From positions 1-56,805 of IMG/VR virus record IMGVR_UViG_3300044615_000557: a DNA stretch of 56,805 nucleotides; one strand, given 5' to 3'. This DNA comes from a virus. This document shows, in pieces, positions 7,273-13,580 of the stretch. The translations under genes were made by a program, and so were the position numbers. Every line of letters begins with the position of its first letter. Within the stretch, counting starts at the first letter, position 1. The notes beneath the pieces were generated by a model. That model made no database searches. It worked only from the letters and a program-made list of their open reading frames with translations, and was not told where the DNA came from.

Positions 7273-8343
7273 ATGAAGGGATTTGACACCATAAGAGACG
7301 AGGGTCGCAAGGCTCATGAGGACACGCTGAACGAGGAGATGTCCACCCTACTGAACGAGGCACTTGTCGTGCTCGGCAAGGGAAAGAAGTATGGACAGGC
7401 AGTCATCCTCGCTGGTGGTGCCGGTTCGGGCAAGGGCTTCGCTGTAACCCATCTGCTTCAGGGAGAGTTGTACAAGGTCATCAATCCCGATGACTTCAAG
7501 GATCTCCTGCTCAAGGTGCGTGACAAGAAGACGCAAGTCGGGAGCGAGCGTCTCGGTCAAGTCCTCAAGGATATCTCCGATCTTGACCTGAAGAATCCAA
7601 AGGACACATCCACGCTCCACATGCTCGTCAAGGGCATGAATCTCATGCAGAAGAAGATCACCTACCTGTTCGCAGGAAAGGGTGGTGCCATGCAAATGCC
7701 GAATGTCATGTTTGATGTGACCATGAAAGATCCCGAGACGCTGTTTGGTGACGCGAGCGAGGAGGGGATCCTCACCCAACTCAAGAACGCCGGATATAAA
7801 AGAGATGACATTCACATCGTCTGGATCCTCACCGACTACAAGATCGCGATGCAGCAGAATCTCAGCCGCGATCGTGTGGTGAACTCCCACATCGTTCTCC
7901 AGTCACATGCAGGTGCAGCCAAGACCATGCAAGAGGTGGTGTTTAAGAACTACGGCAAGATGGGCATCAACGGAGATGTGGTAGTCATCATCGGTGGCTC
8001 CAAGGGTGGCAGCATCACTTATACCAAGGGATCGGAAATTGAGGATAAGTATGGCAAGGTCCATACCCTTGACAGAGACCTCAAGGTTCCCGTGTTCGCG
8101 AAGATCAACTACTTCCGCATCAAGAACGCGGGTTCGCCACAGATGAGTCGCAATGGTCTTGCAGCCGTACAGAACTACATTGGCAAATTGGCACCCCCGC
8201 CCAAACTTGACTTTGAGAATGATCCGGAGGGGGCGAGCAAGTTCGTGAAGAGAAAAGAAAAGCAAGCGGTTATGGCACTAGCCAGATCGCCAAAGGGCAT
8301 TGATCCCAAGGTAGCCAGAAACTTGGGTTATCGTGGACTATAA
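7273..8343 (+). CDS. P-loop kinase / zeta-toxin-like ATPase with candidate capsid-targeting N-terminus
   Basis: 356 residues. The first 29 (MKGFDTIRDEG to STLLNE-Ala) contain two L-N-E sites, as in packaged T4 proteins. A Walker A motif GGAGSGKG lies at about 48-55, followed by VINPDDFK, an arrangement seen in zeta-toxin and related small-molecule kinases. A second nucleotide-fold strand (HIVWILTDYKIAMQQNLSRDR) follows near residue 180. Known zeta kinases phosphorylate UDP-sugars, but the substrate here is not predictable. It is under its own late promoter with AGGAG, so a virion-delivered kinase is a reasonable guess. Confidence 0.65.
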   Translation: MKGFDTIRDEGRKAHEDTLNEEMSTLLNEALVVLGKGKKYGQAVILAGGAGSGKGFAVTHLLQGELYKVINPDDFKDLLLKVRDKKTQVGSERLGQVLKDISDLDLKNPKDTSTLHMLVKGMNLMQKKITYLFAGKGGAMQMPNVMFDVTMKDPETLFGDASEEGILTQLKNAGYKRDDIHIVWILTDYKIAMQQNLSRDRVVNSHIVLQSHAGAAKTMQEVVFKNYGKMGINGDVVVIIGGSKGGSITYTKGSEIEDKYGKVHTLDRDLKVPVFAKINYFRIKNAGSPQMSRNGLAAVQNYIGKLAPPPKLDFENDPEGASKFVKRKEKQAVMALARSPKGIDPKVARNLGYRGL

Positions 8344-8346
8344 CAC

Positions 8347-8374
8347 TTGACTTACTCTGCCACCATGGTATGAT
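8347..8374 (+). promoter_or_regulatory. Sigma70-like promoter giving a leaderless transcript
   Basis: TTGACT (8347-8352), 16-bp spacer, TATGAT (8369-8374). The ATG at 8381 is 7 nt past the -10 box, at the expected transcription start. Confidence 0.75.
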
Positions 8375-8380
8375 GTCGCA

Positions 8381-8935
8381 ATGCGTAACCACGGATCCCA
8401 ACTCAACCGCTCGTTCATGATCCACAACATCCACCTTGTGAGGCGGATCCAGCAGTTGATGGACTACATGGTCATGGTGGCCATGGACTTGGAGAACATT
8501 GAGAAGGGTCTGGAGAGCGAGGCGGTCCGAGAACTCGCCACCAAGGAACTCTCCCGCGTCCGCAAGGACATTGAGACCCTCGTCCTAAGCACCCGTGGCG
8601 GTCCTCCGCCGAGCAAGGAGGAACTGACGGCCTATGCCACCGGTTTCATGCCCGTGCCTCCAAAGGCTCCCAAGCCCAAGCCAGCAAAGAAGCCCGTGGA
8701 GGAGATTGAGGAGGAGATCAAGGAAGTCCTGAACTCCATCTTCGGGGGCATGCTTGACAAGTTGGAGTCCGATAAGCAGGAGGAGCAAGAGCAGGGAGTC
8801 GGAGACGACCCCGACGCGGAGAAGCACCTCTGGCGTTCCCCCTACTGGTCGGGGAAGCGGGAGCAGTCCAATAACTCCTCCGACGAGGACATGCCGGATC
8901 CGGAAGATCTGGAAGATTACCTCAAGGGGCTTTGA
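8381..8935 (+). CDS. Unknown 184-residue protein with acidic C-terminus
   Basis: The N-terminal half is helical (HLVRRIQQLMDYMVMVAMDL), followed by a Pro/Lys-rich linker (about 90-110) and a strongly acidic tail ending DMPDPEDLEDYLKGL. There is no ribosome binding site and the ATG coincides with the predicted mRNA start, so it should be leaderless. The -35 box of the next promoter overlaps its stop codon. An acidic tail of this kind often binds basic partners; no family is recognised. Confidence 0.65.
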   Translation: MRNHGSQLNRSFMIHNIHLVRRIQQLMDYMVMVAMDLENIEKGLESEAVRELATKELSRVRKDIETLVLSTRGGPPPSKEELTAYATGFMPVPPKAPKPKPAKKPVEEIEEEIKEVLNSIFGGMLDKLESDKQEEQEQGVGDDPDAEKHLWRSPYWSGKREQSNNSSDEDMPDPEDLEDYLKGL

Positions 8936-8960
8936 CAAGAGGACGATGGTGTGGTATGCT
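8932..8960 (+). promoter_or_regulatory. Sigma70-like promoter giving a leaderless transcript
   Basis: TTGACA (8932-8937, overlapping the upstream TGA), 17-bp spacer, TATGCT (8955-8960), then 7 nt to the ATG at 8968. Confidence 0.75.
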
Positions 8961-8967
8961 TACCGGT

Positions 8968-9309
8968 ATGAACACAGCAATCAACAGCCACCTCAACATC
9001 GCCGAGATCGAAGCCAAGCGTAGCCTCCTCCTGAAAGCCCTGCACCTCTCCATCTGCAAGGTGGTCTTCACCAAGACGGACGGGACGGAGCGTACCATGC
9101 TCTGCACGCTGGACGAGCAGTTCCTCCCCTCCCGCGAGGACTCCGTCGCCCTGACGGGCACGAAGACGGGCAAGCCCCGTCACTCGCCGGATGTCCTGTA
9201 TGTCTGGGATGTGGAGAAGAACGACTGGCGTGCCTTCCGCGTGGACAGGGTCAAGGAATGGAACATTGAACACCAGCGGAACGACGAGAACGACCTGCTG
9301 GGCGACTGA
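8968..9309 (+). CDS. DUF2693-like beta-barrel protein
   Basis: 113 residues. The core pattern KVVFTKTDGTERTMLCTLD, followed by VLYVWDVEKNDWRAFRVD, matches a small beta protein common in T4-like phages (DUF2693 type, from memory). Its role is not established. The start was chosen at 8968 because the upstream in-frame codons lie within the promoter. The ATG is 7 nt after the -10 box and no ribosome binding site fits, so the message should be leaderless. The tRNA cluster begins 10 nt downstream. Confidence 0.7.
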   Translation: MNTAINSHLNIAEIEAKRSLLLKALHLSICKVVFTKTDGTERTMLCTLDEQFLPSREDSVALTGTKTGKPRHSPDVLYVWDVEKNDWRAFRVDRVKEWNIEHQRNDENDLLGD

Positions 9310-9319
9310 CCCCCGCCAT

Positions 9320-9392
9320 ATCCCCGTAACTCAGAGGATAGAGTAGCGGTTTTCTAAACCGCCTGTCGCAGGTTCGAGTCCTGCCGGGGATG
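9320..9392 (+). tRNA. tRNA-Arg (UCU)
   Basis: Full cloverleaf: acceptor ATCCCCG/CGGGGAT, anticodon stem GCGGT/ACCGC around loop TTTCTAA (anticodon UCU), T arm with GGTTCGAGTCC. Discriminator G; no encoded CCA. It reads AGA/AGG. Confidence 0.92.
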
Positions 9393-9394
9393 CT

Positions 9395-9465
9395 GCCCCT
9401 ATAGTATAACGGCATTACACTTGATTTGTAATCATGAGAACTCAGTTCGATTCTGAGTAGGGGCT
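9395..9465 (+). tRNA. tRNA-Thr (UGU)
   Basis: Acceptor GCCCCTA/TAGGGGC, anticodon loop TTTGTAA (UGU) on a stem with one T-T mismatch, T arm CTCAG-TTCGATT-CTGAG. Discriminator T. It lies between tRNA-Arg and tRNA-Lys with a 2-3 nt gap on each side. Confidence 0.88.
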
Positions 9466-9468
9466 TTC

Positions 9469-9722
9469 GCTCTCGTAACTCAGTTGGTAGAGTAGCGGAC
9501 TTTCAATGGAACTCTTGCACAGGAATGTGCAAGCGAATCTCCCCAAAATCGGCGAACCCTTCGCTGGCAACGCCGAGCCAAGCCCGTAAGGGAAGGTGTA
9601 GAGACTTGACGAGGAGCATCCAGACCGGATGAAGGCAAAGTCCAGACCACGAACCGAAAGGGCGGCGAAAGCCGAAGTGGTAGGTAATCCGTAAGTCGTG
9701 GGTTCAAGTCCCACCGAGAGCA
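9469..9722 (+). tRNA. tRNA-Lys (UUU) interrupted by a group I intron
   Basis: Exon 1 is 9469-9503 and exon 2 is 9685-9722. Joined, they form a normal cloverleaf: acceptor GCTCTCG/CGAGAGC, D arm, anticodon stem GCGGA/TCCGT with loop CTTTTAA (anticodon UUU), T arm GTGGG-TTCAAGT-CCCAC, discriminator A, no CCA. The intron falls between anticodon positions 35 and 36. The anticodon was set by placing the 5' site after a U that can pair U-G with the intron guide, and the 3' site after a terminal intron G. Confidence 0.85.
9504..9684 (+). ncRNA. Group I self-splicing intron (IC3-like), 181 nt
   Basis: The core closely follows the cyanobacterial tRNA-Leu intron pattern. P1: exon GACTTT with guide GGAACTC, U-G at the splice site and one C-C mismatch. 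P2: CTTGCAC/GTGCAAG. P4: TCGGCG/CGCCGA, then GAGCCAAGCC and GGGAAGGTG (P6). P7: GACTT/AAGTC, with TAGAGACTTGACGAGGAGC as the conserved P7/P3 block. P8: CATCC/GGATG. P9: CCAC/GTGG with an internal GGC-GAAA-GCC-type hairpin. The last base is G. It carries no open reading frame, so it should be splicing-competent but not itself mobile. Confidence 0.85.
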
Positions 9723-9726
9723 TTGC

Positions 9727-9799
9727 GGTCCCATCGTCTAGCAGGCTAGGACACCTCCCTTTCACGGAGACAACAGGGGTTCAAATCCCCTTGGGATCA
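9727..9799 (+). tRNA. tRNA-Glu (UUC)
   Basis: Acceptor GGTCCCA/TGGGATC, anticodon arm CTCC-CTTTCAC-GGAG (anticodon UUC), T arm with GGGGTTCAAATCCCC, discriminator A. It lies 4 nt after the tRNA-Lys gene. Confidence 0.9.
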
Positions 9800-9800
9800 C

Positions 9801-9806
9801 TAAATA
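9801..9806 (+). promoter_or_regulatory. Late promoter, CTAAATA, giving a leaderless transcript
   Basis: Begins immediately after tRNA-Glu. The core ends 5 nt before the ATG at 9812. Confidence 0.7.
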
Positions 9807-9811
9807 AGAGC

Positions 9812-10363
9812 ATGAGATCGTTTGTACAACACCTGACCGAGACAAGTCACGGCAACCCGCCCAAGGGCATCATCTATTGCGACATGGATGGGGTGCTGGT
9901 TGACATCATCGGTGGCATCTGCAAGATGGACAAGATGACTCGTTGCACCGAGAAGTCTTTTGACCGGTACTTGGAGAACAACAAGGCCAAGTTTGACCGC
10001 GAGCATCCGAACCTCTTCCAGAAGTTGCCGTGGATGAAGGATGGCAAGCGTCTCTGGAAGTACATCAGCCAGTTCGGACCCCACATCCTCTCTGCCCACA
10101 CCAGCACATGGCAACCGACTTCAAAGGAAGACAAGATGGTGTGGATCAAGAAGAACCTGAACCCCTTGCCAACCCGCACGCACATTCTCCTGCGGGCACA
10201 GAAGCAGAACTACGCGGTACAGAAGGACGGCACTCCTAACATCCTGATTGATGATCTACCACAGAACATCAGTGAATGGAAGGCAAAGGGCGGAATCGGC
10301 ATCATTCATCGCAATGCCGAGACGACCATCGGAAGGCTGAAGCAACTCGGTTATATCATGTGA
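9812..10363 (+). CDS. HAD-family 5'-nucleotidase-like protein with candidate capsid-targeting N-terminus
   Basis: 183 residues. MRSFVQHLTE-Thr resembles a packaged-protein N-terminus with an L-T-E site. The HAD nucleophile motif follows (IIYCDMDGVLVD, Asp24 and Asp26). A Ser/Thr motif (ILSAHTST) and a C-terminal acidic motif (ILIDDLPQNISEW) complete a phosphatase fold of the deoxyribonucleotidase type, which removes phosphate from (d)NMPs. An in-frame extension upstream runs through tRNA-Glu and is not used. The ATG lies at the predicted late mRNA start, so translation is probably leaderless. A nucleotide-salvage role is inferred. Confidence 0.75.
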   Translation: MRSFVQHLTETSHGNPPKGIIYCDMDGVLVDIIGGICKMDKMTRCTEKSFDRYLENNKAKFDREHPNLFQKLPWMKDGKRLWKYISQFGPHILSAHTSTWQPTSKEDKMVWIKKNLNPLPTRTHILLRAQKQNYAVQKDGTPNILIDDLPQNISEWKAKGGIGIIHRNAETTIGRLKQLGYIM

Positions 10364-10364
10364 A

Positions 10365-10445
10365 GCCGTAGTGGTGGAATGGCATACACGGGGGTTTCAA
10401 AAACCCCTGCCGCAAGGCATGCAGGTTCGAGTCCTGTCTACGGTA
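10365..10445 (+). tRNA. tRNA-Leu (CAA), class II
   Basis: Acceptor GCCGTAG/CTACGGT, anticodon stem GGGGT/ACCCC with loop TTCAAAA (CAA), long variable arm TGCCGCAAGGCA, T arm CAGGTTCGAGTCCTG, discriminator A. It starts 2 nt after the upstream stop. Confidence 0.9.
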
Positions 10446-10462
10446 CTTGTGAAAGGCAAAGA

Positions 10463-10609
10463 ATGAACGAAGGACATCACGGAGCAGGCAAGGGGGACAC
10501 CTATCGCAAGGTGGACTTGGAGCAATATGGCAAGAACTACGATGCCATCTTCCACAAGAAACCCAAGAGGAAGCCTGTCAGGACGAAGAAGAAAGCGAGT
10601 AAACCATGA
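10463..10609 (+). CDS. Basic 48-residue protein
   Basis: MNEGHHGAGKGDTYRKVDLE, ending in a Lys/Arg-rich tail (KPKRKPVRTKKKASKP). The start at 10463 was chosen because the longer frame runs through tRNA-Leu; AAAGG lies 6 nt upstream. The stop overlaps the next ATG. The tail suggests nucleic-acid binding. No family recognised. Confidence 0.6.
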   Translation: MNEGHHGAGKGDTYRKVDLEQYGKNYDAIFHKKPKRKPVRTKKKASKP

Positions 10610-10848
10610 GTCACCCCTACACGCCCGGACGGGCATACGAACTAGGATACGGAGACCGCATGCAAGGCAAGTGCATGGACGGAAAGGTCATGCAGTCGGA
10701 AGACAAGGACATCTTCAAGGAAGAGTATGTGCGTGGGTGGAACGATGCCAACGCACGGGTCTTTGATGAGTCCCGAAAGAAGATGGAAAGCAAGCCGATG
10801 CCCGACGGCTGGTCCAACGGGTCCGGCAAGTTCACCCTCAAGGGCTAA
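10606..10848 (+). CDS. Unknown 80-residue protein
   Basis: MSHPYTPGRAYELGYGDRMQ, then a pattern resembling small phage proteins with an EEYVRGWNDA helix. It is translationally coupled to the upstream gene through an ATGA overlap, and its stop TAA is the first half of a late promoter. No signal peptide or catalytic motif. Function unknown. Confidence 0.65.
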   Translation: MSHPYTPGRAYELGYGDRMQGKCMDGKVMQSEDKDIFKEEYVRGWNDANARVFDESRKKMESKPMPDGWSNGSGKFTLKG

Positions 10849-10851
10849 ATA
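10846..10851 (+). promoter_or_regulatory. Late promoter, CTAAATA
   Basis: Overlaps the upstream TAA stop. The ATG at 10851 begins at its last base, so it cannot be transcribed from it; the ATG at 10869 is the usable start. Confidence 0.7.
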
Positions 10852-10868
10852 TGAATCCGGAGGCACAC

Positions 10869-11234
10869 ATGACACTGATCACCACCCTACTCACGCTTCA
10901 ATCGCAACTTCGCATCTTCCACTGGCAGACGAAGTCATACGCAGAGCATCAGGCTCTCGGCGGTCTTTACGGCGACCTTGACCCTCTCGTTGACGAGTTC
11001 GTGGAGGTGTTCTCCGGTCGTTACGGGGTTCCTGTCGCCAAGAACCAGTACTCCCTGACCTTCGGCAACTACAAGGACAATGCCGCATGCGTGGAGTTCA
11101 TTGACAAGACCATCCAGTACATGATGAAAGATGTTCCGGCGATGCTGAAGCCGGAGGACACCGACCTCCTCAACCTTCGGGACGAGATAGTCGGGGCATT
11201 GAACAAGACGAAGTACCTGCTCCGTCTCAAGTGA
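10869..11234 (+). CDS. Conserved phage protein, DUF5856-like
   Basis: 121 residues. LQSQLRIFHWQTKSYAEHQA, followed by FVEVFSGRYG, matches a helical protein common in marine T4-like phages (DUF5856 type, from memory) with a ferritin/Dps-like look: His/Glu positions on four helices (His18, His26, Glu44, Glu47). Metal binding is not shown. Start 10869 was chosen over 10851 because GGAGG lies 7 nt upstream and 10851 is inside the promoter core. The tmRNA gene follows after 4 nt. Confidence 0.7.
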   Translation: MTLITTLLTLQSQLRIFHWQTKSYAEHQALGGLYGDLDPLVDEFVEVFSGRYGVPVAKNQYSLTFGNYKDNAACVEFIDKTIQYMMKDVPAMLKPEDTDLLNLRDEIVGALNKTKYLLRLK

Positions 11235-11238
11235 ACAA

Positions 11239-11580
11239 GGGGTCGTATAGGTATCGAATGCATGCAAACTGATGAGTGATGCGCTACGGGGAACCATGTT
11301 CGCCCCGCAACAAGACATGGAAACTAGAACTGCCAACAAGCAGCCCTACCGTCTCGCTCTCGCAGCCTGACCTCCGACTACCTGACTCCTCTAGGGTAGA
11401 AAGAGCAAACAGAGGATTGGACCTCGCGGAACGGAACGCCAACGAGGTCCGAGAACCAAAGACTCCGAACATGACCCGCTCAGTTGCCGTCGGCGGCGGG
11501 TCTTGACAAGCGACGGATATTAGCGTAGAATGCACCACAGTAAACATGACATCACGGGGGTTCGATTCCCCCCGACTCCA
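11239..11580 (+). ncRNA. ssrA: Transfer-messenger RNA (tmRNA), one-piece
   Basis: 342 nt. The ends form an alanine-tRNA-like acceptor, GGGGTCG with CGACTCC, including the G3-U70 wobble that alanyl-tRNA synthetase requires, and discriminator A. The T arm is GGGGG-TTCGATT-CCCCC. The 5' part reads GGTATCGAATGCATGC, as in tmRNA D-loop regions. The tag frame at 11332-11370 encodes Ala-Asn-Lys-Gln-Pro-Tyr-Arg-Leu-Ala-Leu-Ala-Ala then TGA, ending in the LALAA/ALAA-type degradation signal. Several GC-paired segments after the tag fit pseudoknots. With host SmpB it would rescue stalled ribosomes. CCA is not encoded. Placement right after a late gene suggests late expression. Confidence 0.9.
11503..11531 (+). 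promoter_or_regulatory. Sigma70-like promoter inside the tmRNA gene
   Basis: TTGACA (11503-11508), 17-bp spacer, TAGAAT (11526-11531). It would start a transcript near 11538 for the phosphoesterase gene at 11597, carrying the tmRNA T arm in its leader. Confidence 0.5.
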
Positions 11581-11596
11581 TTAGAAAGATCTCGCC

Positions 11597-12217
11597 ATGA
11601 ACACCCCCAAGGGAACCAAGCCACCTCCGAACAAGGATGTATTCGTGGTGTCCGACACTCACTTCGGACATGCGAATATCTGCAAGTTCAATTCCAAGGG
11701 GGTGAAACTCCGTCCATGGGACCGGATAGAGGATCATGACGAGGCTCTGGTCGCCAACTGGAACGCCGTGGTCAAGCCCACCGACAAGGTGTATCACCTC
11801 GGCGATGTCGCCATCGCGAAGAAGTCTCTTGACATCCTCTCGCGGCTGAACGGCGACAAGATCCTCATCCGTGGGAACCATGACATCTTTGACCTGAAGG
11901 ACTACGCCAAGCACTTCCGCGACATCCGTGCGTTCCATGTGCTGAACGGGTGCGTCTTCTCGCACGCGCCCATCCATGCATCATGTCTGGAGAAGTTCGG
12001 ATGTAATGTCCACGGGCACACGCACGCGAAGCATATCCAACGGGTCGCCGATATCGGTGGTCTGGAGAACGACCCGTCGTACCTGAATGTCTGCGTGGAG
12101 CACACCGGCTTCGCTCCCATCCCTCTTGACGAGGTGTTCGCTCGGGTGCTGAAGCAGGGAGGTAGGGTGGGGTTCCTTGACAAGCGACGGGAAGAGGTGT
12201 ATGATTGGGCTGGTTGA
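11597..12217 (+). CDS. Calcineurin-like metallophosphoesterase
   Basis: 206 residues. All metal-binding motifs are present: VVSDTHFGHAN (Asp20, His22, His25), GDVA (~74), GNHD (~93), SHAPIH (~120) and GHTH (~139). This is the two-metal phosphodiesterase/phosphatase fold; T4-like phages and bacteria use such enzymes on nucleic acids or nucleotides, and the substrate cannot be read from sequence. It lies 16 nt after the tmRNA and may be driven by the promoter inside it. Two tRNA genes follow within 10 nt. Confidence 0.85.
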   Translation: MNTPKGTKPPPNKDVFVVSDTHFGHANICKFNSKGVKLRPWDRIEDHDEALVANWNAVVKPTDKVYHLGDVAIAKKSLDILSRLNGDKILIRGNHDIFDLKDYAKHFRDIRAFHVLNGCVFSHAPIHASCLEKFGCNVHGHTHAKHIQRVADIGGLENDPSYLNVCVEHTGFAPIPLDEVFARVLKQGGRVGFLDKRREEVYDWAG

Positions 12218-12223
12218 AACCAT

Positions 12224-12295
12224 GCGGGTGTAACTCAGCGGTAGAGTTCTTGCCTTCCAAGCAAGGTGTCGAGGGTTCGAATCCCTTCGCCCGCT
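12224..12295 (+). tRNA. tRNA-Gly (UCC)
   Basis: Acceptor GCGGGTG/CGCCCGC, anticodon arm CTTGC-CTTCCAA-GCAAG (UCC), T arm GAGGGTTCGAATCCCTT, discriminator T. No encoded CCA. Confidence 0.92.
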
Positions 12296-12300
12296 TTCGG

Positions 12301-12372
12301 TGGTCTGTAGCACAACGGTAGTGCGTCGTCCTGTTAAGACGGTGGTTACAGGTTCAAATCCTGTCAGACCAG
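12301..12372 (+). tRNA. tRNA-Asn (GUU)
   Basis: Acceptor TGGTCTG/CAGACCA, anticodon loop CTGTTAA (GUU) on a TCGTC/GACGG stem, T arm CAGGTTCAAATCCTG, discriminator G. Confidence 0.92.
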
Positions 12373-12384
12373 TTGGTTCAAACT

Positions 12385-12759
12385 ATGGAGAAAAAGCAAT
12401 GGGCAATCAAGGTGATGGACGGCAAGACACAGGTGGGCTGGCTGGTGGTGAAGCACGCCACGGTGGCAACCTACAAGACGCGGACGGAGGCGGAGAAGGA
12501 AGCGGAGTGGCTGAACGACTTCTCCAAGAAGATCAAGGGCAAGACCAACTATCTGGCGGCGAAGTGGGTTCCGGAGGAGGGGCTGGAGACCGAAGAGCAG
12601 ACCCCCGAGAAGCCTACCGCGAAACTTACGAGGACATGGTCCGTGCCCGAGAGAAGGACCGAAACGAGATTGAACTCCGATGCCCCCGTGTCTTCGGTCG
12701 GCACAAGAAGCACCCTAGAAGAGTTGATTGGGAGCATGGGTACGGGTGGGACGGACTAG
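12385..12759 (+). CDS. Unknown small protein, long overlap with next gene
   Basis: 124 residues. Residues 1-60 (MEKKQWAIKVMDGKTQVGWL, then EAEKEAEWLN) look like a compact alpha/beta domain, and residues 60-85 are an acidic linker. The last 40 residues are Ser/Arg/Thr-rich and are read from DNA that encodes the N-terminus of the next gene in another frame, so the true C-terminus may be shorter or joined by frameshift to gene 12636. No ribosome binding site is obvious. Family unknown. Confidence 0.55.
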   Translation: MEKKQWAIKVMDGKTQVGWLVVKHATVATYKTRTEAEKEAEWLNDFSKKIKGKTNYLAAKWVPEEGLETEEQTPEKPTAKLTRTWSVPERRTETRLNSDAPVSSVGTRSTLEELIGSMGTGGTD

Positions 12760-13166
12760 TCACCCGTGTCGCCGAGGTCATTGAGGAGGAACTCAAGGAC
12801 ATCCCCATCCAGTGGTGGCCCGAGGTTGAGAGCGAGGAGAACCCTCCCCTGTTCCATCTCTACAAGACCAAGGAGAAGTTCGGAGTCCTCCGGTTCGCCT
12901 TTCGCATCCACCAGCATGTCCCGATTCCGCAGGATAGGTTGAACCGCATCTACGCACTCGTTGGGTTCACCGAGGAGTTTTCGGGCACCGTGTGCGAGGT
13001 CTGCGGGGACATCGGCTACCTCTGCCTCAAGAAGAACAAGGGATGGTACAAGACCCTATGCCTCAACTGCGCCCAGACCATGGGCTACGAGCCGGTGGAC
13101 ATTGACGAGAACCTTCCCAGTGAGTTCCAGCGTCCCGTGGAAGAGGAACCTAAATACTCTTCATGA
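12636..13166 (+). CDS. Zinc-ribbon phage protein of unknown function
   Basis: 176 residues. I recognise the general layout of a widespread phage protein: RCPRVFG near the N-terminus, YGWDGLVTRV, then YKTKEKFGVLRFAF, then a zinc ribbon CEVCG...LCLNC (about 117-145). Start 12636 fits that family and has ACGAGGAC upstream; the frame is open much further upstream through tRNA-Asn, which cannot be used. It overlaps the preceding gene by 124 nt. A nucleic-acid-binding role is plausible from the ribbon only. Confidence 0.7.
   Translation: MVRAREKDRNEIELRCPRVFGRHKKHPRRVDWEHGYGWDGLVTRVAEVIEEELKDIPIQWWPEVESEENPPLFHLYKTKEKFGVLRFAFRIHQHVPIPQDRLNRIYALVGFTEEFSGTVCEVCGDIGYLCLKKNKGWYKTLCLNCAQTMGYEPVDIDENLPSEFQRPVEEEPKYSS
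13151..13156 (+). promoter_or_regulatory. Late promoter, CTAAATA, giving a leaderless transcript
   Basis: Lies inside the end of the upstream gene. The core ends 6 nt before the ATG at 13163, which lacks a ribosome binding site. Confidence 0.65.
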
Positions 13167-13579
13167 ACACCAAAGACCCATTCAACGACCCTCTGGTCAA
13201 ATCCGTTCGCGAAGTGATCAGCGAGCAGGAGGGAGTATCCACTACCCTCACCCCGCAGGGAGGAAGTATTGCCCTCAACTATGTGGACATCTCCAACCCC
13301 GACAATCCCGTCGTGGTCTTCCGTGGTGCGGGTTCCATGCCTTATGAGATGCGGCATAAGGACATCGGCAGGCGGTTGAAGGACTTGGGAGAGAATGTTG
13401 CGGGAAATCGCTTGAGCATCGCGAGCGTCCTCAATGTTTTCGCCGACAAGAAGCACGGAACCGGCAACTTGACCATGTACTACATGATCGGTTATGCTGA
13501 AGCCGAAGCCCTGATGGCCACAGCACAGGCCAAGGCAAAGATCACGAAGGCAAAGAAGGCCAAGCAGCAGGGGAAGTGA
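13163..13579 (+). CDS. Unknown 138-residue late protein with candidate cleavage site
   Basis: The N-terminus MNTKDPFNDPLVKSVREVISE-Gln contains an I-S-E site at residue 21, as in neighbouring late proteins. A beta-rich middle follows (SIALNYVDISNPDNPVVVF), then a helical domain and a Lys/Ala-rich tail (KAKITKAKKAKQQGK). The tail suggests nucleic-acid contact. The ATG overlaps the upstream TGA and sits at the predicted late mRNA start. No family recognised. Confidence 0.65.
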   Translation: MNTKDPFNDPLVKSVREVISEQEGVSTTLTPQGGSIALNYVDISNPDNPVVVFRGAGSMPYEMRHKDIGRRLKDLGENVAGNRLSIASVLNVFADKKHGTGNLTMYYMIGYAEAEALMATAQAKAKITKAKKAKQQGK

Positions 13580-13580
13580 C

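Noticed and set aside
9469-9722. Reading the split tRNA as tRNA-Glu (loop CTTTCAA closing on TCCGT)
   Set aside because: That placement breaks the U-G splice-site and terminal-G rules; a separate complete tRNA-Glu lies 4 nt downstream, and the CTTTTAA loop matches normal tRNA-Lys.
12300-12635. Upstream extension of the zinc-ribbon gene
   Set aside because: It runs through tRNA-Asn, and the known family pattern begins near 12636.
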